From NCBI GenBank assembly GCA_902806405.1, contig CADCWL010000259.1, positions 1 through 48,265 of the forward strand: a DNA stretch of 48,265 bases, written 5' to 3'. The translations under genes were made by a program, and so were the position numbers. Under the pieces are notes generated by a model. That model had not been told where the DNA came from. It made no database searches and worked only from the letters and a program-made list of their open reading frames with translations. This document shows positions 24,089-32,626 of the stretch, one piece after another. The DNA comes from an uncultured Thermomicrobiales bacterium. Lineage in GTDB: Bacteria; Chloroflexota; Chloroflexia; Thermomicrobiales; UBA6265. Positions within the stretch are counted from its first letter, which is position 1, and each line of letters starts with the position of its first letter.

Positions 24089-25897
24089 ATGTTCTGCACC
24101 GCCTGCGCCGCGCCAAACCCGATCGCCGCCCCCCGGTGCGCCGCCTGCGGCGCCGACGTCGTCCGGCTCCCCCCGCGCGCCGGGGCGACGGGCATGCGCC
24201 GCCGATCCGCATCGCCCCGGACAACGCTCCCGCGCCATACGGCGGCCCTCGTTCCCCGTACCGCCCCGCCCCGCCGCGGTCTGCTGCGGATTCTCTACCT
24301 GGTGCCGCTCCTCGCGCTGCTGGCCACCGGCGCGGTCATGGTCGAGCGCCGGCAGGCCGCCCGGGCGGAGCTGGCGGCCGGCTATTTCGAGGCCGCCACC
24401 GCCGCCGCCGCCGGGCGCCACCAGGAGGCCGCCCTCGGCTTCGCCGCCGTCGCCGGCTACCGGGACGCCGACGCCCGCCACGCCGCCGCCGTCGCCGCCC
24501 TCGCCCCCTATCGCGTCGCCTACGAGGACGGGGTCACGGCGCTCGAAGCCGGCCGCTTCGCCGACGCCGTCGCCGCACTCCTCCCGGTCGCGCGCGATCA
24601 GCCCAACTTCGCGGACGCTCCCCTCCGCCTTGCCGATGCCCGCCGTCGCCACGCCGACGACCTGCGCCGCGAGGTGGACGCCGCGGAGGCGCGGCGCGAC
24701 TGGGTCGGCGCCGAGCGGGCCCTGGGAGCCCTGATCGGGGCCGACCCCGGTGACGTGGCGGCGCCCCCGCGCCTCGCCGCGTTGCGCCGCGAGCACGGGC
24801 CGATCCTCCTCGCCCGCGACCAGGCGCTCTACCTTGTCAGCCCGGACGGCGGGGACGAGCGTCTCCTGACGGACGCCCTCCCCGCCCTCTGGCCGACCTG
24901 GAGCCCCGATCGGTCCCGCGTTGCCTTTCTCTCCCCCGTCCCCGCCGGTCCCGCCGAACCGGTCGGTGACCGCTTCGACCTCCACGTCGTCGGCGCCGAT
25001 GGGAGCGGCTTGGCGCGCCTGGCCGGCGACGTCGCCGCTCACACCGCGCCCGTCTGGCGCCCGGACGGGACCGGCATCGCCTACACCAGCTTCGCCGCCT
25101 TCGACTGGGGGACCGACCGGGGCAGGATCGGTGTCCGCGTCGTCGACGTCTCCACCGGGCGGGAGACGGACGTCTCCGGTTCGGCCCTCCCGTTCGCGGT
25201 CAACCCCTCCTGGTCGCCGACCGGGGACCGCATCGCCTTCGTCGCCAAGGAGGGCGAGGCCTGGGACTCCCCGTTCCAGGCCCCCGGCCGCGTCCGCGTC
25301 GTCACCCTGGTGACCGGGCAGGCGGTCGACCTGACCGGGGACCGGCTGCCCGGCGCGTGGAGCCTCGCCTGGTCGCCGACCGCCGAGCGGCTGCTCGTCT
25401 TCGCCTTCCTCGGCGGCAACTTCTACGAGCCCCTCCGGTCCGAGATCCGGCTGCTCGACACCGCCACCGGCGAGATCGGTACGGTTCCGTCGGATACCCC
25501 CCACGTGCGCGTGCCCGTCTGGTCCCCGGACGGCGCCCGCTTCGCCTTCGCCGAGGGGGAAACGACGGTCCGGGTCCGCTCCTGGGAGGGGGAGGAGGCG
25601 ACGATCGACGTCGGCGGCAAGGCCGGCGCGGTCACCTGGGCGCCGGACGGCGGTGCTCTCCTCGCCGCCGGCGACGACCCTCGGCAACCCTCCACGCTGA
25701 TCACGCTCGACGGGTCGGGGGCGGCGGCCGGCGAACCGGCACCGGTCCTCGGCGCGCTGCCGACGACGGTCGTGCCCCTCGTCTTCGATTACGCCCGCCC
25801 CTTCTACGGCCCGCCCCAGTGGGCGCCGCTCCAGGTGGCCCCCCCGGCCGGTCCGCCCGCGATCGCCGGCACCGGTCTCGACCACGACGCCGGGTAG
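24089..25897 (+). CDS. Zinc-ribbon, membrane-anchored WD40/TolB-like propeller protein (copy 1)
   Basis: 602 residues in a clear order. An N-terminal zinc ribbon MFCTACAAPNPIAAPRCAACGAD is followed by a basic linker and one membrane helix near 72-92 (ILYLVPLLALLATGAVMV). Alpha-helical TPR-like repeats follow (about 95-245, AAAGRHQEAALGFAAVAGYRDADARHA). The rest is a propeller with TolB/WD40-like blades (LWPTWSPDRSRVAFLSP, TAPVWRPDGTGIAYTS, VNPSWSPTGDRIAFVAK, RVPVWSPDGARFAFAEG). The ribbon should face the cytosol and the propeller the outside. It is the first of two tandem paralogues. A role as envelope sensor or scaffold is conjecture. Confidence 0.75.
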   Translation: MFCTACAAPNPIAAPRCAACGADVVRLPPRAGATGMRRRSASPRTTLPRHTAALVPRTAPPRRGLLRILYLVPLLALLATGAVMVERRQAARAELAAGYFEAATAAAAGRHQEAALGFAAVAGYRDADARHAAAVAALAPYRVAYEDGVTALEAGRFADAVAALLPVARDQPNFADAPLRLADARRRHADDLRREVDAAEARRDWVGAERALGALIGADPGDVAAPPRLAALRREHGPILLARDQALYLVSPDGGDERLLTDALPALWPTWSPDRSRVAFLSPVPAGPAEPVGDRFDLHVVGADGSGLARLAGDVAAHTAPVWRPDGTGIAYTSFAAFDWGTDRGRIGVRVVDVSTGRETDVSGSALPFAVNPSWSPTGDRIAFVAKEGEAWDSPFQAPGRVRVVTLVTGQAVDLTGDRLPGAWSLAWSPTAERLLVFAFLGGNFYEPLRSEIRLLDTATGEIGTVPSDTPHVRVPVWSPDGARFAFAEGETTVRVRSWEGEEATIDVGGKAGAVTWAPDGGALLAAGDDPRQPSTLITLDGSGAAAGEPAPVLGALPTTVVPLVFDYARPFYGPPQWAPLQVAPPAGPPAIAGTGLDHDAG

Positions 25898-26123
25898 TCG
25901 CACCCTCCGTCCCGCCGGCGTCGGCGGGACGGGGCGGCGTGGGTCGCCCTCCCGGTCCTGCCTCCCGCGGCCGACGCCTGGTCGCCGCGGCCGTTCTCCG
26001 GTGGTTGCCGGTCGCGACGTACGACGCGACCGGTGCTCACACGGGTCGATCGCTCCGTGGACGGCTGCCCCGGTCTCCCCGCTCCCGCGCGAGGGCGAGG
26101 GGCCGGGGGTGAGGACCCTTCCC

Positions 26124-27857
26124 ATGTTCTGCACCGCCTGCGCCGCGGCAAACCCACCCGCCTCCCGCTCCTGCCGCCGCTGTGGTAACGGCCTGCAGGG
26201 TCGCGCGGCGCCGGTCGGCCGCGCCGCCGCGGCGGGGCTCCGGCGGCGGCTTGCGCCGGTCCTCTACGGCCTCCCCGTCCTTGTGCTCCTGACGACGGGG
26301 GCGGCGGTCTATCGCGCCGCACGCGCCGAGCCGGCGGCCTGGTACGCCCGCGCCGAGGCGGCGGTCGTGGCCGGGAGCCCGACCGAGGCCCTGGCGGCGT
26401 ACACCGCCGCCGCCGGCTACCGGGACGCCGAGACCCGCCGCGAGGCGGTCGCCGCCGCCTTCGCCCCACATCGCGCCGCCTACGAGGCGGCGGTCGCCGC
26501 CGCCGAGGCTGGCGACGACGCAGCGGCGACCGCCCTGGTCGCCCCGGTCGTCGCCGCCCTCCCCGGCTACGAGGAGGCGCGGCTTCTCCTCGCCCACGCC
26601 CGCGCCGCCCGCGCCGACGCGCTCTGGCGCCAGGCTGCCGCCGCCGAGGGACGCCGCGACTGGCTCGCCGCCGAGCGGGCGCTCGCCGCGCTCGCCGCCG
26701 TCGCCCCCGCCGACGCAAACCTCGACAACCGCCTCGCCGCCCTTCGCCGCGCCCACGCCCCGCTCGTCTTCTCGCGGGATCGCGCCCTCTATCTGGTCGG
26801 TCCCGGCGGCGCCGACGAGCGACTTTTCCTCGACGCCGTCCCGGCGGCCTGGCCGACCTGGAGCCCGGACCGGACCCGCGTCGCCTTCACCTCCCCCGAG
26901 GCCGACGGCGGGATCGCCCTCTACGTCGTCGGCACCGAAGGCGCCTCGCCGACCCGGCTCGCCGGCGGCTTGCGCCCCTATGCAGGGCCCGTCTGGAGCC
27001 CGGACGGCGCCCGCATCGCCTACGCCGCCGCGGGCGGCTGGGGAGGACGCGACGCCGTCGGCGCGCCGGACCCCGCCGGCGTCCGCGTCGTCGAGGTCGC
27101 CACCGGCCGGGTGACCGACGTCACCGGCGGCCGGGTGCGGGATGCCCTCTACCCCTCCTGGTCGCCCGGCGGCGACCGCCTCGCCTTCGTCAGCCGCGCC
27201 GCCGACGCCGGGGGCGGCTACGACCCGCCGCCGGCCAGCGTCGACCCGGTCGCCCCCGCGCCCGACGGGATCGCCCCGGCGGGGGAGGTCTACGTCGCCA
27301 CCCTCGCCACCGGCGCCATCGTTGACGTCAGCGGTGGCCGCGTCTTGAACCCGTGGCGCGTCGCCTGGTCGCCCGCCGACGATCGCCTGCTCGTCTACAC
27401 CCGCGACCCCGGCATGTCGTACGACCGCGACCGTGCCCGCCTCGTCCTCATCGACCCGGTCACCGGTGCGTTGCGCGATCTCCCAACCGGCGGCGAGACC
27501 GTGACGATGCCGGTCTGGTCGCCGACGGGCGACCGCCTCGCCTACGTCGCCGGGCAGGAGACGGTGGTGATCCGCGCCCCCGACGGCGAGACGCGCCGCC
27601 TCGACCTCGGCGCGCCGATCTCCCGCTTCCTCGCCTGGTCACCCGACGCCGGCGCCCTCGTCGCCGTCGCCGAGTCCGCCGGCAGCCCCTCCTTCCTCGT
27701 CCCCCTCGACGGAGACCCCCGCGCCGCCCCGTCGCCCCTCCGACTGGACCACGACGTCGACCGGCGCCACGCCGGCGCCCCCCAGTGGTCGCCGACCAAC
27801 CCGGCGCCCCCACCGCGGCCGCCCACGGTGGCCGGCACGGCGCTGGACCACGGGTAG
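26124..27857 (+). CDS. Zinc-ribbon, membrane-anchored WD40/TolB-like propeller protein (copy 2)
   Basis: 577 residues, the same plan as the gene before it: zinc ribbon MFCTACAAANPPASRSCRRCG, membrane helix near 45-65 (LYGLPVLVLLTTGAAVY), helical repeats (SPTEALAAYTAAAGYRDAETRREAV), and propeller blades AWPTWSPDRTRVAFTSP, AGPVWSPDGARIAYAA, YPSWSPGGDRLAFVS and TMPVWSPTGDRLAYVAGQE. The start is placed by alignment with copy 1; the frame is open back to 26001. Both copies end in PPxxAGTxLDH(D/G), showing end-to-end tandem duplication. The copies differ in several propeller loops, so they may have diverged in ligand. Confidence 0.75.
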   Translation: MFCTACAAANPPASRSCRRCGNGLQGRAAPVGRAAAAGLRRRLAPVLYGLPVLVLLTTGAAVYRAARAEPAAWYARAEAAVVAGSPTEALAAYTAAAGYRDAETRREAVAAAFAPHRAAYEAAVAAAEAGDDAAATALVAPVVAALPGYEEARLLLAHARAARADALWRQAAAAEGRRDWLAAERALAALAAVAPADANLDNRLAALRRAHAPLVFSRDRALYLVGPGGADERLFLDAVPAAWPTWSPDRTRVAFTSPEADGGIALYVVGTEGASPTRLAGGLRPYAGPVWSPDGARIAYAAAGGWGGRDAVGAPDPAGVRVVEVATGRVTDVTGGRVRDALYPSWSPGGDRLAFVSRAADAGGGYDPPPASVDPVAPAPDGIAPAGEVYVATLATGAIVDVSGGRVLNPWRVAWSPADDRLLVYTRDPGMSYDRDRARLVLIDPVTGALRDLPTGGETVTMPVWSPTGDRLAYVAGQETVVIRAPDGETRRLDLGAPISRFLAWSPDAGALVAVAESAGSPSFLVPLDGDPRAAPSPLRLDHDVDRRHAGAPQWSPTNPAPPPRPPTVAGTALDHG

Positions 27858-28248
27858 CGGCGGAGCCGCCGTCTCCACCGCCCGGCACCTGGCGCGGGCC
27901 GCGTTCGGGGCGGCCCAGTCGGTTTGCCCTCCAGATGCCCCATGCGTCGCCAGATGCCGGACCTCCGCTGCGGATGGGGCAGCCCCCGGCCCATCCGCGT
28001 CCAGTCGGTCCGACGCGTCATCCCTCTCGACGCATGAAGTGATCATTGATAACATTGTGACCAGCGATCGCACCGTGCGCACGCGGTGGCTTGGCCGGCA
28101 CGACGGTGTCGGCCAGGCCACCGCCCCATCGCCGACCTTGGGAGGCGGCGTCCGCCCCTCTCTCTCGCAACGGACCACGGGTTCGCCGCCCGTCCCGTTG
28201 TCCAGGCGCGCCCCCGACGGCGTGCTCGACCGATCGGAGAAGACCCCG
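27858..28248. other. Intergenic region with an AT-rich island
   Basis: No gene seen. At 28036-28062 a run of about 27 bases is rich in A and T (GAAGTGATCATTGATAAC then ATTGTGA) inside sequence that is otherwise overwhelmingly G and C. It includes a TTGATA-like hexamer and may be the promoter or operator of the secreted protein at 28249. Confidence 0.4.
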
Positions 28249-28812
28249 ATGCGCCGATCTGCCCTGCTCGTTCCCTTCGTCCCCCTCCTCGTCGTTGCCG
28301 CCTCCGGGATTGGCCCGCGCGGCGCGGCGGCCGTCCAGGAGGGTTCGCTCCCGCCGAACCACCCGTGCGTCGGTGCCTGGGCCGTCGCCGCCGACCAGGG
28401 CCCGGACCTGCCGTCCATCCCCCTCCTCTTCACCTTCGCGAGCGACGGCACCGCGCTCGGGTCGCTGCCGAACCCGCGCCGCGGCGTGCCGGGCGGGGCC
28501 GAACTGGGCGCCGAGATCCTCGAGGACAGCGGCATGCACGGAGCCTGGGAGGCGACCGGCGACCGCACGTGCGACGTCACCCTCCGCTTCTTCACCTCCA
28601 GCGCCGAGGGCGAGTTCCTCGTCACGACCACCCTCAGTGCCGCCCTCGATGTCGCCGCCAACGGGGACGACCTCTCCGCGGAGGCGACCCTGGTCGATAT
28701 CGACGCCGCGGGCGAGAACGTCGGCTCGCTCTCGGTCCCCGCCACCGCCAGCCGGATCACCGTCGAACCGCGGCGGACGGACGCGCCGGGCGTCGGCACG
28801 CCCTCGGCCTAA
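28249..28812 (+). CDS. Secreted protein of unknown function
   Basis: 187 residues. A Sec-type signal (MRRSALLVPFVPLLVVAASG, then RGAAAVQEG) precedes a compact, mainly beta domain with NHPCVGAWAVAAD, LLFTFASDGTALGS, HGAWEATGDRTCDVTLRFFTSS and EATLVDIDAAGENVGSL. Two cysteines could pair. The layout of a GxW opening and alternating strands recalls lipocalin-like (calycin) proteins, but that is only a structural guess. A GGAGAAG sequence lies upstream of the ATG. It stands 93 bases before the next exported protein and could share its transcript. Confidence 0.7.
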   Translation: MRRSALLVPFVPLLVVAASGIGPRGAAAVQEGSLPPNHPCVGAWAVAADQGPDLPSIPLLFTFASDGTALGSLPNPRRGVPGGAELGAEILEDSGMHGAWEATGDRTCDVTLRFFTSSAEGEFLVTTTLSAALDVAANGDDLSAEATLVDIDAAGENVGSLSVPATASRITVEPRRTDAPGVGTPSA

Positions 28813-28905
28813 TCGCCGATCCACCCCATTTCCCCACGGCGCCCCCCGCTCGCGAGCGCGGGGGAGCCCAACCCGGCCGCACCGGTTGCGGCAAGGAGAC
28901 TTCCC

Positions 28906-29547
28906 ATGAACCCGCGTCACCGCCCCTTCCCGTCCCGTCCGTTCGCCACCGGCCTCACGCGTCGCGCCGCCCTCCACCGCCTGGCAGGCGGCACGCTCGC
29001 CGTCGCGACGGGCATCGCCCTCGACCCCACCTCGGCGCGAGCCCAGGAGACGCCGAACCCGATCGTCCCGACCGGTCCCGTCGCCCCGGTTCTCGACGAG
29101 ACGCCCTCCCCCCTCCCCGATTTCCTGCTCCGCTGGGAGGCGGCCTGGGCGGCCCGCGACAGCACCGCGTTTGCCGCCCTCTTCACCCCGGACGGCATCT
29201 ACGAGGATCTCGCCTTCGAATCAGTCAACCGGGGCCCGGATGAGATCGTCCAGTTCCTCGACGTCACCTTCGCCGCCATCCCCGACGTCGCGATCACCAG
29301 CCTCGGCGGCTTCCGCGGCGACGACTGGGCGGCCGCGGAGTGGGTCTTCTCCGGGACGCTCGTCGCCCCCCTCGGTCCGATCCCCGGCAACGGGCGCTCG
29401 TTCTCGGTCCGCGGCAGTTCGATGTTCGAGTTGGACGGTGACCTGATCCGCCGCGAGAGCGACCATTACAATCTCGCGACGATGCTGCGCCAACTCGCCC
29501 TGCTTCCCGGGCCCGAGGGCGCGGCGGCGGCGACGCCGGCTCCGTGA
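28906..29547 (+). CDS. Tat-exported SnoaL/NTF2-like protein
   Basis: 213 residues. The signal has TRRAALHRLAGGTLAVATGIAL (twin arginine near residue 19) and cleavage near SARAQE. The mature domain, FLLRWEAAWAARDSTAFAALFTPDGIYEDLAFESVNRGPDEIVQFLDVTF, followed by strands ending in FELDGDLIRRESDHYNLATMLRQL, is the NTF2-like cone fold of the SnoaL/nuclear-transport-factor-2 group. Members are enzymes (isomerases, cyclases) or ligand binders, and the pocket residues are not diagnostic here. The start has AAGGAGA upstream. Confidence 0.78.
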   Translation: MNPRHRPFPSRPFATGLTRRAALHRLAGGTLAVATGIALDPTSARAQETPNPIVPTGPVAPVLDETPSPLPDFLLRWEAAWAARDSTAFAALFTPDGIYEDLAFESVNRGPDEIVQFLDVTFAAIPDVAITSLGGFRGDDWAAAEWVFSGTLVAPLGPIPGNGRSFSVRGSSMFELDGDLIRRESDHYNLATMLRQLALLPGPEGAAAATPAP

Positions 29548-29685
29548 TGGGGCGACGCGTCGGGGAGCCGTCTCCATGCAAGGGACGGCGGCCCTCCGGC
29601 GCCGCGATCGGGACGCTGTCCGGCCTCCGAGCGGTGCGGACGAGCCCTCCGGCGGCCGCCGGGGGCTCGCAACCAGGAGAGCGCT

Positions 29686-30399
29686 TTGGCCGTCACCCCC
29701 CGTCGGGAGCGGAACCGCCTCGCCACCCTGGCCGAAATCAAGGCGACCGCCCGCGCCCAGATGGCCGAGCGCGGCGCCGCTGCCCTCTCGCTGCGCGAGG
29801 TGGCGCGCCAGATGGGGCTGAGCTCGGCCGCCATCTACCGCTATTTCGCCGATCGCGATGCCCTGGTCACCGCCCTGATCGTCGACGCCTACGCCGACCT
29901 CGCCGCAGCGCTCGATGCGGCCGTGGCCGATCACCCCGACGCGGCGTTGGCCCAGCGGTTCCTCGCCCTCGCCCTCGCCTACCGTGCCTGGGCAGTGGGC
30001 CATCCCGCCGGCTATGCCCTGATCCTCGGAACGCCGATCCCCGGCTACCAGGCCCCCGACGCGATCACCCGCCCCGCCGCCCATCGCGCCATGGCCCGCC
30101 TCGTCGAGGTGGCGCTGGCCGCCCGTGGCGAAGCGTCCCCGCCCGATCGGGCCGAGCCGTCCGCGGAACCCCTCGCCGTCGGCTTGTCTGATCTGCCACC
30201 CGCCGCCCGCGCCCTCGCCCTCGCCGGCTGGGGACAGATGCACGGCCTCGTCGCGCTGGAGATCTTCGGCCACCTCGACGCCCTCGGGGACGACCCCGCC
30301 TCGCTCTACCGGCGCGAGATGCTCGCGTTCGCCGATCGGCTTGGCGTCGGGCACCCGCGCGACCGGGCTGCGGTGCCCGCTCCCGCGGGCGCCGTCTGA
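29686..30399 (+). CDS. TetR/AcrR family transcriptional regulator
   Basis: 237 residues. The N-terminal helix-turn-helix is complete: LATLAEIKATARAQMAERGAAALSLREVARQMGLSSAAIYRYFADRDALVTALIVDAYADL (about 12-72). The C-terminal ligand domain (RAWAVGHPAGYALILGTPIPGY, MHGLVALEIFGHL) resembles the WHG-type TetR C-terminus. Such repressors bind palindromes near their own promoter and release on a small ligand, unknown here. The TTG start has AGGAGA eight bases upstream. It could control the secreted proteins upstream on the same strand, but no operator was identified. Confidence 0.88.
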   Translation: MAVTPRRERNRLATLAEIKATARAQMAERGAAALSLREVARQMGLSSAAIYRYFADRDALVTALIVDAYADLAAALDAAVADHPDAALAQRFLALALAYRAWAVGHPAGYALILGTPIPGYQAPDAITRPAAHRAMARLVEVALAARGEASPPDRAEPSAEPLAVGLSDLPPAARALALAGWGQMHGLVALEIFGHLDALGDDPASLYRREMLAFADRLGVGHPRDRAAVPAPAGAV

Positions 30400-30488
30400 C
30401 CGCGCGCCCCTCCGCGGCGCCCGCGTCTACAATGCCGACGCTGCCGCGGCGGCGCGGTATCGAGGCGGCGAACCGGGGGTGGCCCACG

Positions 30489-31043
30489 GTGGTAGACGCG
30501 CGGCCGGCATGGCCGGTGCTCGATCTGGTCAGCAACAGCGCGGCGCAGACGCGCGAGATCGGGGCGCGACTCGGTCGCCGTCTCAGGACCGGCGACCTCG
30601 TCCTGCTGCACGGCGACCTCGGTGCCGGCAAGACGACGCTGGCCCAGGGCATCGCCCGCGGCCTCGGCGTCGCGGACGCGGTCCAGAGCCCGACCTTCAC
30701 CCTCGTCAGCGAGCATCCGACCGTGGCCGATGGGCACCCCTCCGGCGACGGCGGCGCCGACGGCGATCGACCCGCCCATCTCTACCACCTCGACCTCTAC
30801 CGCCTTTCCGGCGACGGCGAACTCGACAGCTTCGGCTTCGACGATTACCTCGCCCCGGCGGACGGCGTCGCCCTCGTCGAGTGGCCGGAGCGCGCCGCCT
30901 CCCGCCTGCCGCCCGCGTACCTCCTGGTTCGCTTGGAACCGCTGGGGGACGGGAAACGCCGGCTCGCGATCGAGGCGGTGCCGCCGGGTGGCCGCTACGC
31001 GTGGCTGGGCGAGTTGCGGCGCGAGCTGTCCGGGGCGGGGTAG
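30489..31043 (+). CDS. tsaE: tRNA t6A biosynthesis ATPase TsaE
   Basis: 184 residues from GTG 30489. Walker A GDLGAGKTTLAQGIARGLG lies near 41-59, then QSPTFTLVSEHP, HLYHLDLYRL and FGFDDYLAPADGVALVEWPERA, all TsaE hallmarks. It is the ATPase that drives turnover of the TsaB-TsaD complex in N6-threonylcarbamoyl-adenosine formation at tRNA position 37. An ATG at 30432 is in frame, but it overlaps a TACAAT hexamer (30428-30433) that may be the -10 box, so the later GTG is preferred. The partner genes tsaB, rimI and tsaD are 5 kb downstream on the same strand. Confidence 0.9.
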   Translation: MVDARPAWPVLDLVSNSAAQTREIGARLGRRLRTGDLVLLHGDLGAGKTTLAQGIARGLGVADAVQSPTFTLVSEHPTVADGHPSGDGGADGDRPAHLYHLDLYRLSGDGELDSFGFDDYLAPADGVALVEWPERAASRLPPAYLLVRLEPLGDGKRRLAIEAVPPGGRYAWLGELRRELSGAG

Positions 31044-31498
31044 CGGACCCCGGACCCGGCGATCCACGCCGTTCTGGCGTCGCTCGGCCGACATGGGTCG
31101 ACTGCTCGGCCGTCGCCGCATCCCGGCCCGAGTGGCTGGATGCCGCCGGCGTCCGCGCCGCCGATGCCCGCCTCGGCATCGGCGGCCGTGCCGTCATGAG
31201 GATGGCCCAGGCACTCTGGCGACGGGTGGCATGGGGGTATCGGATCACGCGGCCGAGCTTGGTGGGCTCCCGGCGTCCGACGCACCGTCCGGAAGATCGC
31301 CGGTGGGAGCCGGACGCGCTCGGCCCCCAATAGGGCTCCGTCGGTTCGGCCCGGGGTTCTCAGCCCCGGAGGCCGCCGGCGCCACGGCGATCATCCGAGG
31401 CCCGTATCCGAGCCGCGCCCAACCGGTTCCCCGCAGGGGGCGCTACGGTCCGCGGGATGGCGGTCCTCCAGCGTCTCGGTCTGCCGCGACTGGCGGAC
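31044..31498. other. Intergenic region without recognised gene
   Basis: About 455 bases between tsaE and the convergent MgtC gene. Open frames in both directions lack domain features. No terminator with a T-run was seen. Confidence 0.45.
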
Positions 31499-32281
31499 CT
31501 ATGGCTCCTCGTCGACTTCCGACGGCACGTCGTTCTGGCGGTCCCGGTTTCGCCGGGGGGAGGAGCCTGGCTGATAGGTGATCCGGCCGATCCCGTCCGA
31601 CGCTCGCAGCCTGGAGATGAACGCCAGCACATCCCGCTGCTGTTCCGCCGTCAGCGCCAGTTCGACCAGATCGTGGTCGCCGGCCGAAGGTCGGTCGATC
31701 TGGAGCGAGCGCAGGAGAATCGGCGTGCCCCGAAGGGCGCATCGGATCTCCTCGAGGAGATCGGCTCCGCGGACGGCCTCGACGACGACCCGGTGCTGGC
31801 GGGCGGGTCGCGGGAAGAATCGCCGCTCGACCGGCTTGAGGCCCGCCTGGATGAACAGCATGAACGCGGTGCCGACGACCGCCGCCGGGTAGAGTCCGCT
31901 CCCCGCGGCGAGGCCGATCCCCGCCACCGACCAGACGGTGGCCGCCGTCGTCAGACCGCGGACCGTGTTCTCCCGGAAGATGATCACGCCGGCGCCCAGA
32001 AAGCCGATCCCGCTGACGACCTGGGCGGCCAGCCGGCTCGGATCGAGGCCGACCACCACACCGTCGATGCTGCTGGGAAATCCGTAGGTCGACACCACCA
32101 TGATCAACGCGGACGCGACCGAGACCAGCGCGTGGGTGCGGAGACCCGCCGCGCGCTCCGATCGCTCACGCTCCAGCCCGATCAGTCCTCCGAGAACGGT
32201 CGCCAACCCCAGTCGGAGAACGAGATCCCGGAGATCGATCGGTCCCCAAGCGAGCACGTCGTCCACGTTCGGTATCCGCAT
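31499..32281 (-). CDS. MgtC/SapB family membrane protein
   Basis: 260 residues. Four or five membrane helices fill about residues 18-145, with the family signature LGGLIGLERERSERAAGLRTHALVSVASALIMV and VVSGIGFLGAGVIIFRENTVRGLTTAATVWSVAGIGLAAGSGLY. A cytosolic C-terminal domain of about 90 residues (VVVEAVRGADLLEEIRCAL, LVELALTAEQQRDVLAFISRL) resembles the ACT-like tail of MgtC. The family is linked to magnesium limitation and to control of ATP synthase and phosphate uptake in pathogens; the role here is unknown. The start at 32281 has GGGGAAG upstream. Confidence 0.88.
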   Translation of the reverse strand: MRIPNVDDVLAWGPIDLRDLVLRLGLATVLGGLIGLERERSERAAGLRTHALVSVASALIMVVSTYGFPSSIDGVVVGLDPSRLAAQVVSGIGFLGAGVIIFRENTVRGLTTAATVWSVAGIGLAAGSGLYPAAVVGTAFMLFIQAGLKPVERRFFPRPARQHRVVVEAVRGADLLEEIRCALRGTPILLRSLQIDRPSAGDHDLVELALTAEQQRDVLAFISRLRASDGIGRITYQPGSSPRRNRDRQNDVPSEVDEEP

Positions 32282-32626
32282 CCGGGCGTCTTCCCCATGC
32301 TCGTGATGGAGCAAGTCCCCGACAGCGAGCCAGCCGCGAGGTAGGATCCCGATCGGTGCCGAGCCGGCAGCCCAGAGCCGGCCGGCGCCGGACCCGGTGC
32401 TGCGGTGCCGCCGCTTGGCGGGGGGGACGTCGGCCGCGAACCGATCCCGGTCGATCTTGCACCATCCGGCTCCCCGGCCGAATGCCCGGCGCCCGGCTCC
32501 CCGCCTTCGCCGCGGTGCCGCTCGTCGGCGGCCCCCCACGCCGTGGGCGTGGTCGCGGGGAGGGCCGGCCGCGCGCGCGGCCGGCCCTCCAGCTCCGGGT
32601 ATCCGCCGTGCGATCGACGAGAGGTC
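32282..32626. other. Intergenic region with a long palindrome
   Basis: It separates the start of the MgtC gene from the end of the ABC transporter operon, both on the minus strand. It holds the 32-base palindrome at 32559-32590 and presumably the MgtC promoter. No gene is supported. Confidence 0.5.
32559..32590 (-). terminator. Perfect 32-base palindrome after the ABC operon
   Basis: GGAGGGCCGGCCGCGC is followed by its exact reverse complement. It lies 36 bases past the stop of the binding-protein gene, the last gene of the minus-strand operon. There is no T-run, so it is called a terminator from position and stem strength only. Confidence 0.5.

Noticed and set aside
21752-26134. Minus-strand open frame of 1460 codons
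   Set aside because: It crosses several well-supported plus-strand genes and reads as Arg/Gly/Pro-rich sequence without domains.
30432-30434. ATG start for tsaE
   Set aside because: It overlaps a TACAAT hexamer likely to be the -10 box and lacks a ribosome site; GTG 30489 fits the family start better.
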